This document shows, piece by piece, positions 36,301-48,300 of a stretch of 64,000 nt of DNA. Source of the stretch: Aspidiotus rigidus (lineage: Eukaryota; Arthropoda; Insecta; Hemiptera; Diaspididae). The notes beneath the pieces were generated by a model, which saw nothing but the letters and a program-made list of their open reading frames with translations, did no database searches and was not told the DNA's origin. The translations under genes and the position numbers were made by a program. The stretch's first letter is position 1; every line of letters begins with the position of its first letter. The DNA is taken from positions 2,852,001 to 2,916,000 of the forward strand of contig JAVHKY010000037.1 of the NCBI GenBank assembly GCA_035079385.1, in the 5' to 3' direction.

Positions 36301-39300
36301 TTCAACTGAGTTCATTGAGGAAAGTAGGGTACGGGTTTCACGAGTATCAGCGGTGATTCTCATAGTAAAACCGTATTTTACTCGAGAGAAGAAGTCCTAC
36401 GCATGGCTCAGACGTAGACTTTTTCCATATCTCAGAGCTCAAAATTTTTTCAAACTCTACTATTTCACATATCATACAGGGTGGACCAGAAAGATGTTAC
36501 CAGTTAAATGGGAGTTTGCGTTAAATCTGTCATAGCGCGAAAACGCAAAACGTTAGACGTATAGTTTAAAAGTACGAATTTCGTATCCCAATTTTATCTT
36601 TAATTTGAGCCATATCCGAAGTTTCTACGACTTTTCTGAGTCGAGTTACGGACCAAAATGTGCTGAAATTTTACTGCAGGGGTTCCCAAGGTTGTGAATT
36701 AACAAAAAACACCTGATTGAAAGAATCGCGTAATCATCAAAGTGTTCCCCAATCCTGGTGTAAAATTTAGTGCTGAATCCGAATAAGATTGTTCAAAACT
36801 TTTGCGAAGCACCAGAATGGGTTAATGGGCCCAAAATGGGTCAAAATTTCCCTCAAAATGAGGAAACCGTCTAATCTTCGAAGTTTTTCTCGATTCTGAG
36901 ATAAAATTTAGCGCTAAATCTGAATAAAATTGTTCAAAAATTCTGCGAAGCACCAAAATGGGTCAATGGGCACAAAAAGGGTCAAAATTTTTCCAAAACG
37001 AAAAAAATCGCCTAACCTTCAAAGTTTTTCTTGATTCTAGGATAAAATTATGTGCTGAGGTAAAAAAAAACTGTTGAACTCTCCTTGGCAAGACTCAAAA
37101 GGAGTTTTTGCGGAAGCATTCGCCTTGATCATACACGGGGCATCATTCGATCTATGTTGAACCCAGGGATCATTCGCCTGCCTCTTTCAAACAAGTAGTC
37201 TTGATTGTTCTCTTACCGCGAGCTCATCACAAAAGTCGAGCTTGACGGTATCACTCCCTCCTTTGGGTGAAACCTGGGCGTTCGTCAGCCTCAATCAAAG
37301 ACGGAGCTGTAGCTGATCGCTCATCACCAGCAAGACCGAATTTGCCGTATCCTCCCATTGCCTGAATCAAAGAGTTTTTGCACTTTGGCCCGCTTCGTTC
37401 ATAGGTGGGGCGTCAGTTGATCTCTCATCGCAAGCACACAACAGAAGACCAACTTTGCGTTCTTTGACTGAAACATTGAGAGTTTTCGCACTTTTTCCCA
37501 CTTTGATCACACGCAGAGCCCTAGTCGATCTCTCACCGCGAACCTTCAATGGAAGATGAATTTGTCGTCCCCCATAAAACCCCCAAATGAGGAGAATTTC
37601 CGCAATTTCCTCTTTGGGATCTCTCACCCGTTTATTTTTTCAAGTATTTTTTTCGGACTCAGCGCAAAAGTCCACTTGACAATCAAATTAAAATTTGAAA
37701 AATTGAACGATTTTCCAATTTGGGGAAATTTTGGCCCTTTTTAGGCCCATTAACCCTGTTTTGGTGCTTCGAAAAACTTTTTAAGCATTTTTTTCGAACT
37801 CAGCGCAAAATTCCACTTAAAAATTACGTTACATTTCAAAAGTTTGAACGATTTTCCAATTTGGGGAAATTTTGGCCCTTTTTGGGCCCAATGACCCATT
37901 TTGGTGCTTCGAGAAATTTTTTAAGCATTTTTTTCGGATTCAGCGCAAAATGCCACTTGGGAATTGAAATACAATTCAAAAGTTTGAACGATTTTCCAAC
38001 TTGGGGGAATTTTGACCCTTTTTGGGCCCATTGACCCATTTTGGTGCTTCTTAGGATTTCGTTTCTATTTTTCTCGTTTTCCTCGTCCAAATTCACTTGA
38101 GAAACAATAATTTGATTATTAAAATTTCCGGAATTCAGCTCAATACTGCAAATTAATTAATTTTCAAGCCCTATTTGGGAACCCTGGCGATTTGGTGAAT
38201 TTTCGGCACATTTTGGTCCATAACTCGGCTCAGAAAAGTCGTAGAGACTCCGGATATGGCTCAAATTGAAGATAAAATTGAGATACAAAATTCGTACATT
38301 TAAACTATACGTCTAACGTTTCACGTTTTCGTGCTACGACAGATTTAGCGCAAACTCCCATTTAACTGGTAACACCTTTCTGGTCCACCCTATATAGAAC
38401 AAAAATTCTCCATTCCCCACATCATGGCTCAAAGAACTTGATATCTTCAAAACCTTCCGTAGAGGTTCTGAGATTTCCTACGTTAGGTACATTCCAGATT
38501 AGGTTTGCGTACGGCAAGACGGTGAAAAGTTTCACCATAAACCCTTCCATAAAATACGTTTCCTGTTACTGCGACTACAAGTGATTAGCGCTGTAGACCT
38601 TCACTATGGGAAAAGAGAATCCAGATTTTTCTGGTACTGTACCTCTTGATAAGGCGATTAAAAATACTGTGATAATTCTCACCCATCTAATTCAGCAGTC
38701 TCGACGAAGCACAAACCGTTTGGTTCACTGGTGGCTAGCAAGAGTACATCGGCGGCCACAAACTGACCTTCCTCCATTAAAATAATATCACCGACGTGAA
38801 CTTCGGACCACATGACATCAACCACACGACCATTACGTACTGACTTCGATTTTCGGCGATTCACTTGATTGTCACTCTTATGTCTTTGCTAAACAATAAG
38901 AAAAGAAAACTCGGCATTGAAATAAGTTGAGAAGAGAAAAAAAATCCAAAAAGTTTTAATTGATTGATAGTGAACCAGAACCCTATTTTTTCGTGAAAAA
39001 ATTTCGAAAATTCAAATCGTTACCCACGATTGTGCACAAGCGCGCATAGATTTTTTTTGAGGGGGGCTATTCCCTCTCTAAACAAAACAAAATGCACAGA
39101 AAAAATGTATTACTATAAAACAGATTCATGTTTTGAGCTTTAGCACCCCACCCCCTTTTGGTGCGCGCCTGATTGCGCACCATTAAAGAGCATATCAATT
39201 TATTCCAAAAAAAAAAAAAAGTTGATAATTTAATCAATAGTCTATACTCACATAATCATCGTAAGCATCTTTAACGGCAGTGAGTGACAATACACCAATT

Positions 39301-42300
39301 AGAGGAATTGATGTAGTAATTGGCGTTAATGACGAGATAACAGAGATCATTTGTAAAAGCATTAAACATAGAAAATAAAAATTGGCTAATCGTTGGAACT
39401 GTTCGAACAAATTCAGCGGTAAAAATGTAAGCAATCTGTACTTCGAAGTCTTGATATAATTATTCTGTAACAGGAAAAATTTAAAAATATGATAGATATT
39501 GTGTGTTATACAAAAATATTGTAATAACCACGAGAAATAATGAAATTTAATTTTGAGCGGTTTGCCCGTTCTGTACAACAAGAAACTTTGGCTATCTCAC
39601 ACCCTCTTGAGACAATGTCATCCACTCTCATAGAACTCTATTCTAGAATAGTTATCATCCTCCATCTCCCAACTCTGAGTCTCCCTTCTATCGTTCACTG
39701 ATTTTCTTGTTCACTTTTGATTCGTTCTGAAATATTTGACGACTAATTTTCTTTCTTCTCAATTTTTCTATTAACGACCCCATCTGATAAATTATCCAAC
39801 ACCCTCCGAAACATTGTTGTAGAAAAATCAAGGATGGAATACGACTGCAGACATTAGGGATAAAAGGATATTTCAAGAAGGAATAAAGGCGAGTCCTGCG
39901 CCTAAAACTTCCTTTTTTTCTTTGGTCCTCCATTTAACCAAAAATGGAAAATACCATAATTAACGCAAGCAATTAGAATAATACAGAAGAAAAAAATATA
40001 ATAGCACGCAAGGAAAAAAGATTCGGCACACAAAGTAGGAGAACGCAAGAATGTAGTTTAGTAACGCAATCGAGAAGAAATATGAACGCAATAGAAAGGC
40101 ACGCAATTTAAAATAGTCGGAAAAAATGAATTCTTTTTAATAAAATGTGGCTGATTGCTGAATTCTGACATATGACCCCCAGAGTTCACCAAAGTTTGTA
40201 TTATGTTTTGAAGCTTGATTATAATAGTTTGAGTCATAAGGAATTCAAAAATGACAAATTTCCAAAAAAGAGGCAAATGGAAGACATTTGCTAGTTTTAC
40301 AGAAAACGGATACAACATTTGGACTGTGTCACTAAATCCAAGGGAGAAGCCTAAAGGTTTCAGTTGTTCATGTCCCGTATTCCTGAAGAAAAACGTTTGT
40401 AAGCACACTTTGGGTATGCTGATAGTTGAAAGCCATTGATGTCCCACCCACCGCCAAAAATGTAGCCCTAGGTCGGCGAAAGCAAAAAGAGGTTTCCTCA
40501 CCCAGTAATAATTTTCATTATTGTTATTATTATATTACCATTTTCATCATTATCATTACTAATTCTTGTTTTTTTAATTTTTTTTTTTATTTATAAACAA
40601 TTTTATCTCCAATTTTAACAATTTAGTTGATGAGATTACAGTTTTGATAAGCATGATCAATCGGGCAACATTTCATTTTCCGTTTTTACCAATTTAACAT
40701 ACATATTTTTAAATCATTGCGTCCAATAAATTTTCATTGTGTGAAACCCCCTTTCCCGGGACTAAGGTGTTTCATCGAAAGATTTTTCACCAAAAAAATT
40801 CACCTATTAAGATTCACCTACAGATAATTCACCTGATAGAAGTAGTGGTTCACCACATGGTGAGTTCACCGTGACGAAAGTTCACCGACAAAATTCGATT
40901 ATATTTTTATTAATGAGGTTAATTAATCAGTTTAATTTAAGTTTAATAATGATAAAAAAAAATTTTATAATTTTATTTTCGATATCTCATTTAATAATTA
41001 AATTTTTTTTTTTAATATTGTATTTATTTTGAGTACTAGCTATGGCTATTTACACAAATTTTACACCTAAGGTACAATAACGGGTAATATGCACAACGCG
41101 ATTAGGAGTCAAAGACTTGTTGCCTTCGAAGCCTCCGCGTGTTGCTCGTGGTATCAAGCAGCTGGATGGCTGTGAGGTTCGGGTGTTCGTGGAGTCTGTC
41201 GATGTAGCTCTCCACGTGTCGCTGATAGGTTTGATCGACCGTTTCCATCGCCAGGTCGTTGTGTAGTTGGTTGTTCGTGATGAACCAGGGGGCTGAGGTA
41301 ATAGTACGCAGGACTTTATTTTGAAAACGTTGAATCGTATTACGATGGCAAGTTTTCGTGGTGCCCCAAACTGGCAGTCCGTAGGTCCAGGATGGTTTGA
41401 AGACAGCTAGGTAAATTAGGCGCTTGTTGTCCACGGATAGCTTGGAGTGGCGCCCAATGAGCCAGTAGTGCTTCCTAAACTTAATGTTTAGGAAATCATG
41501 TTTCTGTTTGACATGTTCGGCCCAGTTGAGTTTAGCGTCAAGATGTAGCCCGAGGTATCTAGCTGCGTTTGCCATTGGGATTTGATGGCCATCCCAGGTA
41601 GATGGGGTAAAGCTGTGGGTGCGCAGTGCAAAATCGACGCGCACAGATTTGGAGTCGTTGACGGCTATTTTCCACTTTCGTGTCCATGTGTGGATGCGGT
41701 TTAACATGTTTTGTACTTGGTCGACTGCCGTGTTGTAGTCAGCATGTCGGGCGGAGACAACGGTGTCGTCGGCAAATAGCGCGAGAAAGGTGTTTGTATC
41801 ATGAGGTATGTCGTGCGTGTATAGCAGGTACAGAGTGGGGCCGATGACACTTCCCTGCGGCACTCCGGCTTTAATCGGAGTGTAGTTGGAATAGTCAGAT
41901 CCGATTTTGACACGGAAGTACCTTTCCTTTAGGTACTCCTTAATGAGCGCGCAATAGGCAGGTGGGAGTATTTTGCCAAGTTTGTGTACGAGTCCTTCGT
42001 GCCAGACCCGGTCAAAGGCTCTCGAAACGTCTAGGAAAACTGCCGGGCTGAACTCTTTGTTTTCCAGTGCTTGAGATACGTAGTTGGCCAGCCGATGGAC
42101 CTGTTCAATGGTGCTGTGTTTTTCGCGAAAACCATATTGTATGTCAGGGAGAGATTGTTGCTGAGCGATTTGTTCTTTGAGGCGCATTAGGAGAATCCGC
42201 TCGAAGATTTTGGCTATGATGGGTAATAGAGAGATCGGTCGGTAAGATGTGACTTCATCCGGTGGTTTGCCCGGTTTGAGGATGCAGATCACGTTTGCTC

Positions 42301-45300
42301 GTTTCCAAGCTGCTGGGACAAACTTTAAGTAGAACGCTTTGTTGATCAGCTTTGTGAGATACGCTATGCCTTTCTTAGAGAGGTTTTTCAGCATGTCCAC
42401 GTTGATTTCATCAGGTCCTGACGATTTCTTGGGGTTGAGGTGGTCAATTTCCTTGGCCACCTCCAACGGTGAGGTGTTTTTAATCATTCCTGAGCTGTCG
42501 ACGTCAGCATTTGGAGTGACGTCTGATTCAATGTCATTCGGCTCAAAGGTCTTTTCCAGATACTCGGCGAGTATTTTGGCTTTGCTGGAGTTGTTCCTGG
42601 CCCACTCCCCTTTGTCGTCTTTCAGTGGAGGGATCTCGTTAGCGGGTCCTCCTATTCGCTTGGTGGCCTTCCACAGAGAGTAGTCAGTATCCTTAGTAGG
42701 AGATAGTGATAGCAGATAACTCTGGAATGAGTCCTCGTTGTGGGTTTTTAGCTCTTCTTTGACCTTTTTGTTCACTCGATTGAAGGCAGTCTTGTCAGCT
42801 GGGTTCCTTGTTCTTATCCATTTGCGTCTCAGCCTCCTAAGTAATTTGACCAGTTGCCTGATCGCGATAGGGTAGGATTGAGATTTTGGAATGTATTCAC
42901 GGTAGCGAGTCGTCGATTTTGCCGCGGTTGAGAGGTTGGTGGCGAATCGTTCTGCTGCTTCGTTGAGCTGGCTTTTAGAGTAAATTTTTTCGCTCCTGGG
43001 TAGTAGAGCATCCAAGTTTTCGCGATACCTAGTCCAGTTGGTAGTTCTGTTGGTAAGTCTGGGTGCGATTTTGATTTTCTCTATCGAGCTAGAGATAGAG
43101 AGAACTATCGGGAGATGATTACCGGACAGCTCTTCAAGGCAGTCAATGCTAGTGTAATTACTCGAGAAGTTACGCGAGATGAAGAAGTCAATAATATCGG
43201 GTCTTTTATTGACATTGGTTGGCCAATGTGTGGGTTTATTTGGCGGTATGGCGTTGCATTTGCGACTGCAGATGGCAGAGTAGAGCGCTTTACCACGAGG
43301 AGAAGTTAAGCGTGAGCCCCATGCGAGATGTTTGGCGTTGAAGTCGCCGCCAATGACCCAACGCTCACCAAGCGTATTGAAGAATGTACTAAAGTGTACT
43401 TTGTTTAGCTGTATGCCGGGCGGGCAGTAGATACTACCAACGTTGACTAGTGAGTTTCTTAATTTGACCGTGACGACTGAGGCTTGTATTCCTGCTGTTG
43501 AGTAGGCACCGAGGTCGTGGTGATCAATGCTGTTTTTGACTAGTACTAAGCTGCCACCGCGTGCAGTGCCGCTTGGGTGATGACAGCAGTACGTCGAGAA
43601 TCCTGGGATTTTCCAAAAATGTCGATGTGACACCAGGTGGGTTTCCGAGATTAACGCGATGTCTATTGCATTAGTGGATATGAAGTAATTTAGTTCATGC
43701 CAACGTTGAGGAAGGCCGTTGGCGTTCCATGCGAGGATTTTGACACGTTGTTGCGGCATCATGATCAAGGTGCTTTGCGCTTCGGACTGGGAGTACCTTT
43801 GCATTCCTCTAGGTGAGACACCCTGGCCGAGAGCTGGTCGAGGGTCGATTTGAGCTCGGCTTGAGAGTTTTCCATACACTTGAGTATGGTTAGGATTGAG
43901 CTAAGTTCGTTATTATTACTAGTACCAACAGTATGCTGGGCAACATTGAATTGATCTTTGTTAGACGGTCCCTCACTCGCATGAGGAGGTTTTACTGCTC
44001 TAGCGTAAGTGCGTGTTGGGTTGTCTGCTCTACCCGTGGTAGGCGTAATTTCAGTGCGTATACGTTGCACTGCTGACAACTCGGGTTCTTTTGTTTGCTT
44101 AGTTCGAAAGAACTGGCAACCGCGATAGTTCGCAGTGTGCGGGCCGGCACAGTTTGCACATTTGGGTGGAGCGGATTTCGAGAGTTTACAATCTTTAAAC
44201 GCGTGGGCTTCCCCGCATTTAACACATCTGGGTGTTTTTGTACAGTAGTTTTGGGAGTGGCCTATCTGTTGACACTTCTTGCATTGCGGTACGACGCTGG
44301 TTTTTCTGGGCGTCTCGATGACGACCTTGTAGTGAAGCAGCGAGGAGATATTGAATATCTCTTTATTCGTAGGGCTAGGTACAAGTTCTACCTTGAAGAG
44401 CGGTAGTTTAATCATTGTCCGTTTATCGTTCACGGTCTTACGTATTTGTACGTTGGTAACTGTTTTCACAGTATGTTCATAGACGGCTAGCGCGTCAGCG
44501 ATATCGTTGACGTCTGTAGAAGGGTGAATGTGCCTTATGTAGATGGTATAAGGCTTATCCTGTTTCAGTTGGTAGGTGTGATACTTTAAATTACCCAGTA
44601 ATTTCCTGTCAGCTTCGGTATCAGGATTAGGGTTATCTAGTATTACCTTTAGCTTACGATATTCGATAGAGCTAGTAGTTAGAATTTTTAACTCACCTTT
44701 TTGGAGGGCTTTCATTTCGCCGATGTCTACGCCGTGTTTAGCAATTAGTGCGTTGAAGACAGACATAGATCTGATGCCGGAGACAAAGAAGGGAGGCGGT
44801 TTACTCTCGCTAGGACCTGCGGAGTTTACAGTCTCAACTGATGGATTTGAGCCGGAACTGTCCATTTGTTCCGTGGTGTCCTTGTCGGGATTTTTGGGAT
44901 TAAGAAACCGTCTTATTCCCAGTTTGCTTCGCATCGATGCATTTTCACTAGTTAAGTCTAACACTTTTTGTTCAAGCTGACTCACTTTTAGGATTAGATC
45001 TTCAATTGTAGACATGTTTGCTAGCCGGCGAACCGGTTTCGCTTCAAAGTTACTATTCGAACACTTTTTGAAACGCGCGGAAACCTGTACGAGTGGTGTG
45101 TACGTGAACAAGCAAAGGCGCGTGTTATCGATAATGCTACACGAATGAAACTGAATTAAATTTTATATTATTTTTTATATTTTCATGTATTATTTATTTT
45201 TATATTTTAATTAAATTAAATTTTGAAAAAAAAAAATAAATAAATAAAATAAAATGATATAAATTTATAAAAATTTTTAAATACATTCATTCATTGAAAT

Positions 45301-48300
45301 AAAAATTATTTTTAAATAAATAAATTGATTTATTAAATTAAAAATTATAATTATAAATAATAAAAATATAATTGATTTGATTTATAAATATTAATAATTT
45401 AATTAAATAAATTTTCTTTACTAAATTATTATTTATTTAAATAATTTTATAAATAAAATTTGTTATATCAAAGCATTAAAATAATAAAAGTCAAACAGCT
45501 GATTGAAAAAGGTGAATTTCGTCGTCGGTGTCGGTGAACTCAAAAAAGGAAGATGAACTTTCCTGACAGTGAAAAAAAAATTGACAGGTAAACTTTCCTG
45601 TCAGTGATGAGTGCATTTTTACTCTTAGAAACGTATTCTGAAAAAGGTGAATTTCGTCGTCGGTGTCGGTGAACTCAAAAAAGGAAGATGAACTTTCCTG
45701 ACAGTGAAAAAAAAATTGACAGGTAAACTTTCCTGTCAGTGATGAGTGCATTTTTACTCTTAGAAACGTATTCTTACAATAATATGAAATTGTGTTCTTA
45801 TTGGCTAAAACATACTGCTTAGTGATTGGTCCTCTCATTTGGCCTAAATACTGCGCTTTTATTGGCTACCTCGTTTCCTGCCATCTTATTGGTTGGTTCT
45901 GTTCTTCTCTCGTCCAATTACCAGGTCGAATAATTTTTCGCTATCTAACGTGATTACATTGTTCAAGAGGCAGGCTTTCTTCCTCTTTGCTTTTGTGATC
46001 TCCATTTGTTCCCAGAATTTTCTTCTCTTCTAAGAGTGAACTAATCACAACACAGTATTGTCACAGCCAATCATATCACAGTGTCATACTAAGTATAAAA
46101 ACTCATGTTTAAGGCCTTGTTCTTCGGTTGCGACACAACTGATGATGGGATAACACCCGAAAGTACTCTCGTGAAAGCAACTAATAAAGTAAAATTGTAC
46201 ATTCGGAAAATTTTTTCAAGTCCCTTTACTACCATATAACATGGCTCAAAAGTCGACATTTTAACAGGAAACTTATTCTATGAGAAGCTTTTTTTGGCCG
46301 TGCGCCGTTTGGTGTCCGGTGAAAACTGAGTTACATTAATAAAGAATTTGGACTTGAAGAAATTTCGACTTTTTGGGGGAGTTGGAATAATTTACACTTT
46401 CCAGTCATAGTATATGATAGAAGGGGCACTCGGAAATATTCGACTCTCGAGTCATAATATATCATAGGAGGAGGACTTGGAAAAATTTTGAGTTTCAGGC
46501 GATAGCATGGGGATTTGAAAAGACGACGTCTTCCTTAACGATGTTAAACGAAAAACGCAGAAAACCTGTTCTACGGGTTGAAAAAAAATACATGATATGA
46601 CCTGCATTAGGATAGCCCTTCAAGTAATTAGACATGCAATACTTCGAATACCAATTGGCTTGGCCTCTTCAATGGGCCAGGGCCGATATGCAATGGTTTA
46701 AACATCATACTCGTAAGTCCCTCTTCTCTCATGTATTACGCAAAGGGGCCATATTTCAAGCTATATACACCGACCACCGAGCTATGTATGGCCTGCATTA
46801 CACGCCAACGCCATTCCGCTGATCGGATTCTCGCGACAGGTCACAATTATGATAGGAGGTGACTCAGAAAATTTTCAAGCTTCGAGCTTTGCCAACCGGC
46901 CGGATGGCGGACCTCTTCTCGCGGGCGAATATATTTTATACCGTACTATGTTCATATAACTTTTTTTGTTCGATTTTTGGGTCTAATTATTTTTGGAACT
47001 CTAAATGTCCATTTGGAGATGGTAGCGAGGACCAAGGTAATTTAGTTTTGAAATTGTGGTAATGAAAGCTTTCTAATTTCAATCAAATTTGTAGTTGTCA
47101 CGAAAAAAGATACTTAATTAGTAAATTGGTTCGTTTTTATGATTGTTATGTTGACAATGTTAATTAAGCTCTGAATTAGGTGATCACTTCAGTCGAACAG
47201 AGAGAGTGAATTTCTGGAAGCGCACAGTCAGGAATCACGTTCTAAAAAGAAAACAAGGTAAATGCCTCCAGTAAACTAATAAGAAAATAAAATCGATTTC
47301 TACTAACTTAAATTTCTTGTTTAAAAAGTCGATTTTGGTGATACTATATGGGCTGTGCCAGAGTATTTTTTTTATTTTCTTTTTTCAATCTTCACACCTA
47401 GAAACGTTGAAAAAAAAATCAATTTCTTCTTCAACTTGTAGCGTGACATATGAACCAATATTTGAATTACAGAACACGAAGGTAGAAAGTTATTGATTAA
47501 AAAACTTGTGGGTATGATAGGGAAAGCGAGTAGGACCCTGAGCAAAGGAGCTGATTAAAATAAAGGTTCTACACAAACGAAAGAAAAACGTAAAAAAAAG
47601 GACAAGCGATTTTGAAGTGGTTAAAAAAATTTTCATATGGCGCGTCTGCGTTCTCTTTCTCTCGCCTCAATATCTTCAATTTTTCGCTCATAAATTCAAT
47701 ACACCCTTTATAGTTATTTACGTAGGACAAAGATCAATCAATTTTCGAGGAGAGATGAAAGTTGGTCTTGGTCTTGTAGTTATTATTTATATTTTTTACA
47801 CCTAAGTTAGATAGATAAATAAAAAAATAGGTACAGTGAAAAAAGAAAAAACCGTAAAATTGTTGAAAAGTATCCTAGACAAACTGAGCTGTCTGAAAAA
47901 GTGGAAATTGCTCCTTTGATAAACTGGACGCATCCGTACTCGTACAGTAAACATGCGAAATAGGAGATAATTACTGAAACAGTGTAACTCTGGTGCGTCA
48001 ACTATGCTAATTAAGATACGTTCAGGCCAGAATTCCGAAAAATTTTTCAAAATTAGAAGCAGTATCGAGCTCTATAATTTTCACTGGGTTAGAAGTTGTA
48101 GATCATGAACAAGTTTTTACGAGGTAACAATCACATTCTTAATAAAAATTTTTCAATGATGAATGAACGATTGAAAAGTTCTTCAACTTATGTACTATCG
48201 CTTAACGAACAAATAAAAATAAAACATAATACTCATGTCATGTTTTGCACATCATGGAGTTCTAAAAAATTTCCATTCTAGGTTGTATAAAAGAAAATAA

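Larger units (their letters stand above)
41003..45153 (-). mobile_element. Jockey-clade LINE, apparently full-length
   Basis: A 4.15-kb element with two open reading frames, a short 5' UTR and a poly(A) tail (T run at 41003-41012 on the plus strand). The flanks AATTAAATTT at 40996-41005 and 45154-45163 look like a target duplication that merges with the A-tail. The base composition is clearly more GC-rich than the surrounding AT-rich intron. Both ORFs look uninterrupted, so this copy is young and possibly still functional. It lies in ATP8B intron 1, in the same orientation as the gene. Confidence 0.9.

Noticed and set aside
37556..38096. ORFs on both strands with repeated FFG and GNFGPF stretches
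   Set aside because: They are translations of the 140-bp tandem repeat inside the long-TIR element.
45491..45838. 115-codon ORF with an internal 45-residue repeat
   Set aside because: Produced by the 134-bp tandem duplication. No start context or homology supports a gene.
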